A DNA stretch of 27,344 nucleotides from JBBQXY01 sp051004815. Lineage in GTDB: Bacteria > Chloroflexota > Ktedonobacteria > Ktedonobacterales > Ktedonobacteraceae. Each line of letters starts with the position of its first letter. Within the stretch, counting starts at the first letter, position 1. Both the position numbers and the translations under genes were made by a program. This document shows positions 15,713 through 22,978 of this stretch, piece by piece. The stretch lies in contig JBPCJY010000210.1 of assembly GCA_051004815.1 (NCBI GenBank), positions 1 to 27,344 on the forward strand, read 5' to 3'. The notes below the pieces were generated by a model. That model searched no databases. It had not been told where the DNA came from and was given only the letters and a program-made list of their open reading frames with translations.

Positions 15713-15754
15713 AAGTTCTCATTGGAGCACATGACATGTACCCCTTCTCCATGT

Positions 15755-15774
15755 AGGCGCATCATAGTGCGCCT
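15755..15774. promoter_or_regulatory. Inverted repeat upstream of the PASTA kinase gene
   Basis: AGGCGCA (15755-15761) and TGCGCCT (15768-15774) pair perfectly around TCATAG, 42-62 bp before the kinase start in the 145-bp gap after selB. It could be an operator or a weak attenuating hairpin. No clear -35/-10 pair stands out. Confidence 0.4.
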
Positions 15775-15857
15775 GTTCGACCTCATTTTGCACCACTATT
15801 GTAACGTATTTTGCCATGGAATGGAACACCCCTCTACACGCTGACGTAAACTCATGC

Positions 15858-17789
15858 TCATTGCGCTATAACCGTTCCGAGTATGCGCTCATCGCCCATG
15901 CGTCGCGTCATTTTCAAGGCATCCATGTGTTCCAGCAAAGGTAAGATGTATTTTCTTGTTGCGCCAAGCAAATCTCGTGCCTCAGCGACGGTTATCTTTC
16001 CATGCTCACGTAAATATCGTACTATCGTAGCGAGAGCCTCATCATACGTTTCATGCAGGAAGAGGACACCATCCCCTAGCTTCACTAACTGCCCCTGCTC
16101 TAGCAACGCTGCTAAGACCTCGCTCCCAACCATAGCTTCCGCCTCAGCACGCCCCGGCGGCGTAAAAGGGTTCTCCTGAAAACGTTGCAGCAACCGCGTG
16201 ACCTGTTGCTGCTGGGTTGCCGTAAAACTGGGGGTAAAACCAGGGAGACGGATAAAACCGCCTGAGACTGTCGCGGTACCGGCCACTACATTGTCCGCTT
16301 GTAATGCCACAAAAATATCAGCCGCCATCTTCGGCGAAAGATTCAGGCGTGTCCGCCATTCTTCCTTCGACAGACCACCGCGTAGAGGATATTGGCGATG
16401 CTGCTCGCTCAATAAACGAATCGTCTCCTCCACTAACGCCTCCCACACGGACTGAGCAAACCACCATATCCCTATGCGCCGCACTCTTCCTTCTTTTAAC
16501 AACGTCTCCAATGTTTGCAGCGTCACATCTTGTGCCAGATTACTGTGTTTGACGATGTCTGAGAGCTCGTATCCCATGAGTCCTTTGCTCTTAACTATCG
16601 TGGGAGACGCCCCAGTGGGACGGGTACGTCTATCCAGGGCGGATAGCACCAGTTCATCAGGTGCGCCATGCTCCAGCATAGCCAACTGATTGAGTAGCTG
16701 CGGCTGAAAACGGCGATGGAAGCGCGGCTGTACGTCAACGACTTCGCCCCCACCAATGGTGGTGCTGGGCGAGGGAATACGTAGAATGAAACGGTCGCGC
16801 CGCGCTAAGACTGAGGGTTTGCTCAAGCGCAACTGCACCCACGCGCTCTGACCAGGCTGTAACTCTTCCACATCCAGTAGTCGTACGCGTGCCGACACCT
16901 CCTGCGAGCCACTATAGAAATCAACCTGAGCATTATGCGCTAGCGGACGGGGAGCATCAGCCAACAACTGAAGGTGGGCATCAACCAGCATAGTTGTGCG
17001 TAGTTGTCCCGGCAGAGCGACAACATCGCCACGCGAGAGATCGTTGCGCGGGACATTGGCCAGGTTGATGGCAACACGGCTGCCTGGTTGGGCGATCTCA
17101 ACCATATTGCGGTGCGTTTGTAGTGTGCGGATGCGCGTCTTCACTCCCTGCGGCAACACTTCAACCTCCTGCCCATTTTTGAAACTACCATCCAGCAGGG
17201 TACCGGTGACAACAGTGCCAAAGCCGGTCATACTAAAGACACGATCTATTGGCAACCGTGGGCGAGCAATGTTCTGCCGCTCCTGTGCTTCATCAAGCAT
17301 CTGCTCCAGATGTGTGAGCAGTTCTAACAAACCCTGTCTGGTATAAGCAGAGACAGGGATGATGGGCGCGTTCGCCAGCGTTGTTGTTTGCAGGCATTCC
17401 GCGACCTCTTCGCGTACCAGTTCCAGCCACTCCTCATCCACCAGATCGGTCTTAGTGAGCGCGACAATGCCACGGCGCACATGCAACAAGTCAAGGATAG
17501 CTAGATGTTCGCGTGTCTGTGGCATCACGCCCTCGTCGGCGGCCACCACGAGCAGGGCCGCGTCAATCCCACCCACGCCAGCCAGCATATTCTTGATAAA
17601 GCTCTCATGCCCCGGCACATCAACGATACTCACCTCGCGCCCGCCCGGCAACGTAAGCCAGGCAAAGCCGAGGTCGATAGTCATGCCACGTTCTTTTTCT
17701 TCCGTCAGGCGGTCCGGGTCTATGCCCGTCAACACCTTGACGAGGGTTGATTTACCATGATCTACATGGCCAGCAGTACATATGATCAC
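15858..17789 (-). CDS. selB: Selenocysteine-specific elongation factor SelB
   Basis: The 643-residue GTPase delivers Sec-tRNA to UGA codons marked by a SECIS hairpin. The N-terminus has TAGHVDHGKSTL (G1), RGMTIDLGFAW (the SelB form of switch 1), VDVPGHE (G3) and LTKTDLVD (G4). The EF-Tu-like domains continue with RVFSMTGFGTVVTGTL and a DRFILRIPSP segment. The C-terminal 260 residues are the winged-helix SECIS-binding repeats, ending at about the usual SelB length. The start is GTG 17789, with AAAGGT about 6 nt upstream; both this site and the upstream region come from the recombinase remnant, whose frame overlaps selB by 38 bp. No selC, selA, selD or selenoprotein gene was recognised in the window. 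Confidence 0.94.
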   Translation of the reverse strand: MIICTAGHVDHGKSTLVKVLTGIDPDRLTEEKERGMTIDLGFAWLTLPGGREVSIVDVPGHESFIKNMLAGVGGIDAALLVVAADEGVMPQTREHLAILDLLHVRRGIVALTKTDLVDEEWLELVREEVAECLQTTTLANAPIIPVSAYTRQGLLELLTHLEQMLDEAQERQNIARPRLPIDRVFSMTGFGTVVTGTLLDGSFKNGQEVEVLPQGVKTRIRTLQTHRNMVEIAQPGSRVAINLANVPRNDLSRGDVVALPGQLRTTMLVDAHLQLLADAPRPLAHNAQVDFYSGSQEVSARVRLLDVEELQPGQSAWVQLRLSKPSVLARRDRFILRIPSPSTTIGGGEVVDVQPRFHRRFQPQLLNQLAMLEHGAPDELVLSALDRRTRPTGASPTIVKSKGLMGYELSDIVKHSNLAQDVTLQTLETLLKEGRVRRIGIWWFAQSVWEALVEETIRLLSEQHRQYPLRGGLSKEEWRTRLNLSPKMAADIFVALQADNVVAGTATVSGGFIRLPGFTPSFTATQQQQVTRLLQRFQENPFTPPGRAEAEAMVGSEVLAALLEQGQLVKLGDGVLFLHETYDEALATIVRYLREHGKITVAEARDLLGATRKYILPLLEHMDALKMTRRMGDERILGTVIAQ

Positions 17790-18159
17790 TAGATACCTTT
17801 TTCATGATCTCAGGAACGGTGATGTCAATCTTATAGCGGTAGGGATGGTCACCGCTTGCTGGATACACACTTGCCACAACTCCTAATGCTCGTACTGCAT
17901 TGCGTTTTTCCTCATAAGTAGGAGTCCATGTGGGATCATTAACCAGTACCCGCGCCTGGATTGCCCATGCCTCAAAACCTTGAATTTCCTGCTCTAACTT
18001 CAGACGCTCTTCCTCTTCGTCAGATGCATCAAATAAAAGCACTTCCGCTTCAAGCTTTTGCTTTTCCAGCTCTTGCATCATCATATCAAGAGAGTCAATT
18101 GTTTTTTGGCTGTTCATTTCCTTCTGCATCAACATAGATGATGGTATGGTTGAATTCAT
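17752..18159 (-). pseudogene. C-terminal part of a broken large serine recombinase
   Basis: This frame gives a coiled-coil-rich segment (MMQELEKQKLEAEVLLFDAS, then EEEERLKLEQEIQGFEAWAI) and a final YRYKIDITVPEIMKK. That matches the C-terminal coiled-coil and tail region of large serine recombinases. It is in a different frame from the catalytic fragment at 18095-18703, and the two overlap by 65 bp. The DNA-binding recombinase and zinc-ribbon region that should lie between them (some 200 residues) is absent. Its last codons are only selB DNA read in another frame, so the original 3' end is also lost or altered. Confidence 0.7.
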
Positions 18160-18703
18160 ATCGACCTTTCACTTCGCGGGTAGTATCGAGAAAATTATAG
18201 CCATAGGCAGGTTTCGGATGACCATTAGGCGCATGTCCGATAGCAATGCGGTCAGCTTTCCCCCGTTCCATGCGAGCATGAATAAGCTGGCGTTCAATCT
18301 TGGCATAGTGAGCTTTAAAGCCTAATACCAATTCCCCCATAGGATCATCCGAAAACTTCTCATTGAGCGTTTCAAGGGCAACATTTGACTTTTGAAGAGT
18401 ATCGTAGATGACAAATACTTCTCCTGCTCCACGGCGACTGAGTGCGCGAACCTCGGTTATCACAAGCACGTTAAACTCGCCGCGTTCACAGGCATGAAGC
18501 ATATCCATCAAACGGGGTCGTTGGTAGTAAGGAACGTCGTGACCTGAGATGGCTTCTTTGTATTCAAGATGTGGGGGATAGCTATATCCCATTTTCTCGC
18601 CATACTCACGAACGGCTTTTGCTGCACTTTCAATAGTGGTTGAGTCGGCAAGATTAATATCACTTTCTCTGATATAGCCTGCCATGATTATCCGCTTTGG
18701 CAT
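18095..18703 (-). pseudogene. Serine recombinase catalytic domain, truncated
   Basis: The 202-residue product starts at ATG 18703, with GGAGA 6 nt upstream. It has the resolvase/invertase catalytic domain: the nucleophile Ser14 in AGYIRESDIN, and the conserved Arg region ITEVRALSRRGAGEVF. A helix follows (YAKIERQLIHARMERGKADR), then the beginning of the recombinase domain (KPAYGYNF, NHTIIYVDAEGNE). It then stops abruptly at PKNN. Large serine recombinases run to 450-700 residues, so this is the N-terminal third, cut by an out-of-frame deletion near 18100-18120. The catalytic domain itself is intact and may still be made, but without the DNA-binding part it should not recombine DNA. Confidence 0.8.
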
Positions 18704-18746
18704 GAGCTGTCTCCATGACGCGGATATCGTTGAGGAAGTCATGGTG

Positions 18747-18776
18747 GTTAGATCACCTTTCTGGACATGATCTAAC
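18747..18776. promoter_or_regulatory. Inverted repeat 1, upstream of the recombinase
   Basis: GTTAGATCA (18747-18755) and TGATCTAAC (18768-18776) are perfect inverted copies 12 nt apart, beginning 44 bp before the recombinase start. The same 9-mer occurs a third time at 18872-18880, in the loop and stem of a downstream hairpin. It is probably a protein-binding site, either an operator or a recombinase half-site pair. Confidence 0.55.
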
Positions 18777-18798
18777 TACGTTCTTGATCACAGGAGCA

Positions 18799-18820
18799 TT
18801 AGATTGCTAAATCAATCTAA
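18799..18820. repeat. Inverted repeat 2
   Basis: TTAGATTG (18799-18806) and CAATCTAA (18813-18820) are perfect inverted copies around CTAAAT. The TTAGAT core is shared with the GTTAGATCA motif of repeat 1, so one protein could bind both. Confidence 0.55.
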
Positions 18821-18822
18821 AA

Positions 18823-18854
18823 CCATTTTGTCGACATAGACAAAATGGTATAAT
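18823..18854 (+). promoter_or_regulatory. Palindromic operator fused to a TATAAT promoter
   Basis: CCATTTTGTC (18823-18832) and GACAAAATGG (18839-18848) are perfect 10-bp arms around GACATA. The consensus -10 box TATAAT (18849-18854) begins at the very next base, so the palindrome fills the -35 and spacer region. The -35 itself is weak. A repressor bound here would block transcription toward the WXG100 genes. Confidence 0.6.
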
Positions 18855-18863
18855 GTGCTCAAT

Positions 18864-18926
18864 CGGACTTGGTTAGATCAAGTCTGGGAATGGGTAAGGA
18901 TGTCCGCAGCAACGGAGTCCTTACTC
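18864..18926 (+). other. Two strong hairpins at the predicted transcript start
   Basis: Hairpin A pairs CGGACTTG (18864-18871) with CAAGTCTG (18879-18886), with one G-U and a 7-nt loop. Hairpin B pairs GGGTAAGGA (18892-18900) with TCCTTACTC (18918-18926), with one G-U, and holds an inner TCCG/CGGA stem. Transcription from the TATAAT box would begin near 18861, so the RNA would start with these two stems. It could be a small RNA or the 5' end of a roughly 420-nt leader to the WXG100 genes. No known RNA family was recognised. Confidence 0.45.
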
Positions 18927-19280
18927 GCTTATTTACTTTCCTCAAGTATACCGCCAAATTGTTAAAACTTCCATAAAACAGATGTTCAATCTACTAGGAC
19001 ACATACAACGAGGCAGGCATTACTTTGCCCAAATCTTTTGCAGATAAGAGGAAAAAAGCAACCAGACATCATCAAACCTACACTATTCGATTGAAGACGG
19101 ATACAAATAGGGCATATCAGCACATTCAAATCCCTTTGTTCCCTTCCCCGCTTATACTGCAAATGAGTAGAGAAACGCAGGACGCGATGATATTTCTTCA
19201 CACGCTGTAGGGCGGCTACTCATTAAAAAAAGAGAGGCAAATGTACCCTCTTAACAATTGGCAAATCAAGGAGTCTAACA
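18927..19280 (+). other. Intergenic stretch before the WXG100 genes
   Basis: This 354-bp AT-rich stretch contains no gene I can support. A 61-codon open frame starting at TTG 19025 has no ribosome-binding site and no recognisable content. Near its end, AAGAGAGG and CCCTCTT (about 19228-19251) can form a weak hairpin just before the first WXG100 ribosome-binding site. Confidence 0.5.
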
Positions 19281-19553
19281 GTGGGAACAATTCACGTAAA
19301 TACCGACCTCATGCGCAATCTGGGCCAGATCTTCGTCCAACTCAACGATCAGATCGGCAACCAGATCGAGCCACAAATTCAGAATCACACCAGCGAGCTT
19401 GAGAGCGATTGGCAGGGCGTCAGCCGCCAGCGATACGAGCAGTTGTACCAGGATTGGCGTTCAGCCACACAGCGCGTCGTGCAAACCGGTGAGGATATTG
19501 GGCGTCACCTGCAAGACACGGCCACCCGCTTCGAGCAGGTTGACCAGTCCTAG
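19281..19553 (+). CDS. WXG100 (ESAT-6-like) protein, first copy
   Basis: The 90-residue helical-hairpin protein has the central WXG turn (SDWQGVSRQRY) between two amphipathic helices, and the typical size of WXG100 proteins. These form four-helix dimers and are normally secreted by type VII systems (EssC/EccC ATPases). The GTG start at 19281 has AAGGAG 7 nt upstream. No type VII ATPase or toxin gene is in view, and the usual C-terminal YxxxD/E export signal is not evident (the end reads ATRFEQVDQS). It is followed after 23 bp by a paralogue sharing MGTIHVNTDLMR and GRHLQDTATRF. Confidence 0.88.
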   Translation: MGTIHVNTDLMRNLGQIFVQLNDQIGNQIEPQIQNHTSELESDWQGVSRQRYEQLYQDWRSATQRVVQTGEDIGRHLQDTATRFEQVDQS

Positions 19554-19576
19554 TTCTTTTTAGGGAGCCTATTCTC

Positions 19577-19849
19577 GTGGGAACAATTCATGTAAATACT
19601 GACCTTATGCGTCAACTGGGTACCCTTTTTGTCCAGCTTGATGAGCAAATCCAAAACCAACTGGAGCCACAGATTCAACACATGACCAGCCAGCTTGAGA
19701 GCGACTGGATTGGGGTCAGCCGCCAGCATTTTGACTATGCCCTCAGCGAATGGCGTGCTACCGCTGCTCGGCTGGCTCTCAGTGGCGAAGAGCTTGGTCG
19801 CCACCTGCAAGACACGGCCACCCGCTTCGACAACGCCGACCACCTCTAA
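19577..19849 (+). CDS. WXG100 (ESAT-6-like) protein, second copy
   Basis: This tandem paralogue of the preceding gene also has 90 residues, with the WXG turn as SDWIGVSRQHF. The two products align without gaps, and a 29-bp block encoding LQDTATRF is identical in both genes (19506-19534 and 19802-19830), pointing to duplication with some conversion. It starts at GTG 19577 behind an AGGGAG site. The pair may form a heterodimer, as EsxA-EsxB do; this is an inference. A long hairpin follows 8 bp after the stop and probably ends the unit. Confidence 0.88.
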   Translation: MGTIHVNTDLMRQLGTLFVQLDEQIQNQLEPQIQHMTSQLESDWIGVSRQHFDYALSEWRATAARLALSGEELGRHLQDTATRFDNADHL

Positions 19850-19857
19850 CGCTAGCA

Positions 19858-19925
19858 ATGCATGTAATCCAGTTCCTCCCATGGCGCCAACGCGGTCATC
19901 CTGTAAGGGACTGGATTGCATGTAT
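19858..19925. repeat. Long imperfect inverted repeat between WXG100 and uvrC
   Basis: The 16-bp arms at 19858-19873 (ATGCATGTAATCCAGT) and 19910-19925 pair at 14 of 16 positions and extend a little inwards (TCC/GGGA). The loop is 36 nt. It sits directly after the second WXG100 stop and before the uvrC promoter, so it may serve as a terminator, although no U-run follows. Confidence 0.5.
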
Positions 19926-19941
19926 CCTCTCAAACCACCCA

Positions 19942-19971
19942 TCGACACATCCGCACAGAAAACGGTATAAT
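19942..19971 (+). promoter_or_regulatory. uvrC promoter
   Basis: TCGACA (19942-19947, five of six matches to TTGACA) and TATAAT (19966-19971) are separated by 18 bp. Transcription would begin near 19978, leaving a 38-nt leader to the uvrC ATG. Confidence 0.6.
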
Positions 19972-20015
19972 GGGGGAAATAGACATACCGCCAACCTTGC
20001 AGGAACAGTAGCTAA

Positions 20016-21989
20016 ATGAACGAAAAAATCCAGTCTGTACTCAATTCATTGCCACATAAACCGGGCATCTACCTGATGAAAGATGCCGAGGGTACCATCC
20101 TTTACGTTGGGAAGGCCATCTCGCTCTATAATCGCGTGCGCTCGTACTTTCAAGAGTCCACCGACCTCAGCCCGAAAAATAGGAGTATGGTCGCGAAGAT
20201 CGAAGATATCGAGTTCCTCGTGGTCAAAAACGAGGTCGAGGCTCTGGTGCTGGAAAGCAACTATATCAAGCAATATCGTCCCAAGTACAACGTGCTGATG
20301 CGCGACGATAAAAGCTATCCATATATCAAGGTGTCGCTGACAGAGGATTTCCCGCGTGTATATCGGGTACGCAGTTTTCAGCGTGACGGCAACCGCTATT
20401 TTGGGCCGTATACCAATTCGGGCGCGGTCGATGCCACGCTTGACCTGTTGAATAAACTCTTCGCCTTTCGTACCTGCCGCTATGACGCGAGTGCATGGGC
20501 ACCACCAGCTAAAGGTGAGCCGCCAACGGGTTGGAAGCAGAAATTATTATCTCGGCCCTGCACGCAATACTACATCCATCGCTGCATCGCCCCGTGTGTC
20601 GCCTATGCCACACGCGAAGAATATATGGCCGTCATCAAACAGGTGATCCTTTTCCTGGAAGGCAAGCACGACGAGGTGCTCAAAATGCTCCAGGAGAAGA
20701 TGCAAACGGCGGCGGAAGAGTTGAACTTCGAGGAGGCGGCCCGTATTCGTGACCGCATCCAGTCAGTGGAACGCGTGCTGGAGAAGCAGCGCATCATCTC
20801 TACCGAGGGACAGGACGATCAGGATGTCATCGCCTTCGCCAGTGGCGATGATGAGACCTGCGTGATGGCCTTTTTCTTTCGCAGCGGGAAGCTGATCGGG
20901 CGCGAATTTTTTATGCTGCAAGGCACGCGCGATAGCAGTCCCGGTGAGATCATGACCTCCTTCCTGCAACAATTCTATGAAAGTTCACCGCATATTCCAC
21001 CGGAAGTCGTCGTCGAAGCGGAGCCAGATGATCGGGCCGTCATTCAAACGTGGCTACGCGAAAAGCGCAAGGGCGGCGTGACGATTGCCGCGCCCAAACG
21101 CGGCGAGAAACTGCGCCTCATCGAGATGGTCAAGCAGAATGCCCAGCAAGTATTGGAACAGCAGCGCATCAAGTGGCTGACCGATAGCCAGAAAACGCAG
21201 CTGGCCCTGGAAGAACTCCAGGAGGCACTCAATCTGGCGGTGCCACCACAGCGTATCGAATGTTACGATATCTCCAATACACAGGGTACCAATTCTGTAG
21301 GAGCAATGGTCGTGTTCGAGGCAGGACGCCCGAAAAATAGCGAATACCGCCGTTTCAAGATCAAGACGGTTGAAGGGCCAAACGACTTTGCCAGCCATCA
21401 GGAAGTGCTGCGCCGCAGATTTCGCGGTGTGGCTGTAGCTCAAAAAGAAGAGCAACGCGAGGCAGCGACAAATGGTGCTGTCGAGGGAGGAGAAAACGAG
21501 GCCGCTGAAACAGATACTATGGCTATTACGTCCACTACGTTCCAGCACGATTGGGCCATGCCCGACCTGATTATTATCGATGGCGGCAAAGGGCAACTGA
21601 GTGCGGCCATGGAGGTTATGCAGGAGCTGCGCCTGGATATTCCCACCGTAGGATTGGCGAAGGAGAATGAGGAGATTTTCACGCCAGGGTCGCCTGAGCC
21701 GATTATCCTGCCACGTTCCTCACAGGGGCTTTATATGGTGCAGCGCATACGCGACGAAGCTCACCGCTTTGGCATCACCTATCATCGCAAATTGCGCTCT
21801 GACCGCACCTTTAAATCGGTCTTAGATGAAATACCGGGCATTGGCCCCAAGCGCAAACAGGCATTGATGAAGCATTTTGGCTCTGTGCGAGCCATGAGCG
21901 CGGCCAGCATCGAAGACCTCGCCGCCCTCGATGGCATGACGCGTGATGCCGCCGCGAAACTGAAAGAATACATCGGGCGCGTGGAATAA
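20016..21989 (+). CDS. uvrC: Excinuclease ABC subunit C
   Basis: The 657-residue nuclease makes the two cuts in UvrABC nucleotide excision repair. Its domains in order are: a GIY-YIG nuclease (about 14-95; PGIYLMKDAEGTILYVGKA), then a cysteine cluster (FRTCR, RPC, RCIAPC) that in other UvrC proteins holds an iron-sulfur cluster. Next come a UVR motif (LNFEEAARIRDRI, about 235-250), the RNase H-like 5'-incision domain (ECYDISNTQGTNSVG and IIIDGGKGQL), and tandem HhH motifs (IPGIGPKRKQALMKHFG and ALDGMTRDAAAKL). Two low-complexity inserts are visible: one between the first and second cysteines (APPAKGEPPTGWK), and an acidic one near 485-510 (EEQREAATNGAVEGGENEAA). Both lie in loops. It has its own promoter at 19942-19971 and no cotranscribed partner. 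Confidence 0.96.
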   Translation: MNEKIQSVLNSLPHKPGIYLMKDAEGTILYVGKAISLYNRVRSYFQESTDLSPKNRSMVAKIEDIEFLVVKNEVEALVLESNYIKQYRPKYNVLMRDDKSYPYIKVSLTEDFPRVYRVRSFQRDGNRYFGPYTNSGAVDATLDLLNKLFAFRTCRYDASAWAPPAKGEPPTGWKQKLLSRPCTQYYIHRCIAPCVAYATREEYMAVIKQVILFLEGKHDEVLKMLQEKMQTAAEELNFEEAARIRDRIQSVERVLEKQRIISTEGQDDQDVIAFASGDDETCVMAFFFRSGKLIGREFFMLQGTRDSSPGEIMTSFLQQFYESSPHIPPEVVVEAEPDDRAVIQTWLREKRKGGVTIAAPKRGEKLRLIEMVKQNAQQVLEQQRIKWLTDSQKTQLALEELQEALNLAVPPQRIECYDISNTQGTNSVGAMVVFEAGRPKNSEYRRFKIKTVEGPNDFASHQEVLRRRFRGVAVAQKEEQREAATNGAVEGGENEAAETDTMAITSTTFQHDWAMPDLIIIDGGKGQLSAAMEVMQELRLDIPTVGLAKENEEIFTPGSPEPIILPRSSQGLYMVQRIRDEAHRFGITYHRKLRSDRTFKSVLDEIPGIGPKRKQALMKHFGSVRAMSAASIEDLAALDGMTRDAAAKLKEYIGRVE

Positions 21990-22097
21990 TTGGCCCATCC
22001 GCTTTGTTCTTCACTATAGAAGAGAGCATCTACATTTACGATTGTTGTAAATCTTCAGCTATGTCTTCTTCCTGAAACTAGCAGTCTCCTCGTGTGT

Positions 22098-22126
22098 TTG
22101 ACAACAAGCACAAGGTACGCTACTAT
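22098..22126 (+). promoter_or_regulatory. Probable promoter of the FmdB-type gene
   Basis: A perfect TTGACA (22098-22103) lies 17 bp before TACTAT (22121-22126), with TATTAT overlapping at 22124. The start site would be about 85 nt before the ATG at 22218. Between uvrC and this promoter, two small hairpins (22008-22023 and ATTTAC/GTAAAT at 22034-22052) may end uvrC transcription. Confidence 0.5.
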
Positions 22127-22217
22127 TATAAGTAAGAGTGGACCTCAAGCCCACTCATGTATGCATTGTAGCATTGGCTCTCGTAGCCATTCGGACAATA
22201 TAGAGGTGATCAACCGT

Positions 22218-22616
22218 ATGCCAACGTATGAATATCTTTGTAAAACCTGTAGCCACCGTTTTGAGACGTGGCAGAAAATGACCGATGATCCTTTAGAAGT
22301 TTGTCCGGAATGTGGCGCACACATTCGCCGAGTCTATTATCCCGCCGGTATTGTCTTTAAAGGCTCAGGTTTTTATAAAACTGATCATCGCTCTTCCGCA
22401 GCGGTAGCAGACACGAATGGTCATGAAGCGACGAAGCAGGGCAACGGTACAAACGGTACAGATACTGCCGCCAGCGAGACAAAGACATCAGGTGAGAGTA
22501 AAGAGAGTAAGTCTACCACCAGCGAGTCGCACCCTGTCCGGGGGACAGGTAATAGCAGCAGCAAAAGTACCCAGCCCAGCGAAAATAAAGTCACGGCCAC
22601 CACTCAAAAGGGATAG
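22218..22616 (+). CDS. FmdB-type zinc-ribbon protein with Ser/Thr-rich tail
   Basis: The 132-residue protein opens with the FmdB/CxxC zinc-ribbon signature: MPTYEYLCKTCSHRFETWQK, then VCPECG, with the four ligands Cys8, Cys11, Cys29 and Cys32. It continues with PAGIVFKGSGFYKTD, typical of this family, up to about residue 60. The remaining 70 residues are a low-complexity Ser/Thr/Glu/Asn tail. FmdB was named as a putative regulator of formamidase genes, but the family is widespread and its role is unclear. ATG 22218 has GAGGTGAT 7 nt upstream; an earlier in-frame ATG at 22092 would lie before the promoter. The next gene starts 4 bp after its stop, so they form an operon. Confidence 0.88.
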   Translation: MPTYEYLCKTCSHRFETWQKMTDDPLEVCPECGAHIRRVYYPAGIVFKGSGFYKTDHRSSAAVADTNGHEATKQGNGTNGTDTAASETKTSGESKESKSTTSESHPVRGTGNSSSKSTQPSENKVTATTQKG

Positions 22617-22620
22617 TGTA

Positions 22621-22827
22621 ATGGACGAAACAATGTTTGCTGCGTTGCAACGAAAACAGATTGAAGCCACCATCGGTGAGCTTTTACTTACCGACGACTA
22701 CTATATGCGCCAGGAGATCGTGGAACGTCTGCGCCATCTCATTGCCCACGCCGATCCAACACTGGATAAGACACGGCTCAGCGAAGGAGCACTAGAAGAA
22801 TTGCACGAACTGCATTTACTCCAGTAA
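22621..22827 (+). CDS. Small acidic helical protein, unknown function
   Basis: The 68-residue protein is predicted to be almost wholly helical and acidic (AALQRKQIEATIGELLL, LRHLIAHADPTLD, ALEELHELHLLQ), with no membrane segment or cysteine. I do not recognise a family. ATG 22621 has AAAAGGGAT upstream, inside the end of the FmdB-type gene, and the 4-bp spacing suggests translational coupling. It therefore probably acts with that zinc-ribbon protein, but the sequence gives no function. Confidence 0.65.
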   Translation: MDETMFAALQRKQIEATIGELLLTDDYYMRQEIVERLRHLIAHADPTLDKTRLSEGALEELHELHLLQ

Positions 22828-22978
22828 AGACTTGGAAGTATGCTATCTCGTCCTATATCCATATCCCCCAATACTCCTAGACACTATCTTTCCCAGCATA
22901 TCAACGAATCCCAACGTGTATAATTATTACACAACCCCGATTTAGGAGTATACCAGGGGAATAGGGAGATGCATAGCT

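Noticed and set aside
18864..18926. Possible tRNA, including tRNA-Sec, upstream of selB
   Set aside because: The stems do not form a cloverleaf: there is no acceptor stem with CCA, no T-loop GTTCGA-type sequence and no anticodon arm in the right place.
19025..19210. 61-codon open frame before the WXG100 genes
   Set aside because: It starts at TTG without a ribosome-binding site, its composition is not protein-like, and an equally long frame lies on the other strand.
22034..22052. ATTTAC/GTAAAT hairpin after uvrC as an intrinsic terminator
   Set aside because: The stem is short and AT-only with no T-run; it is mentioned only as a possible weak end signal.
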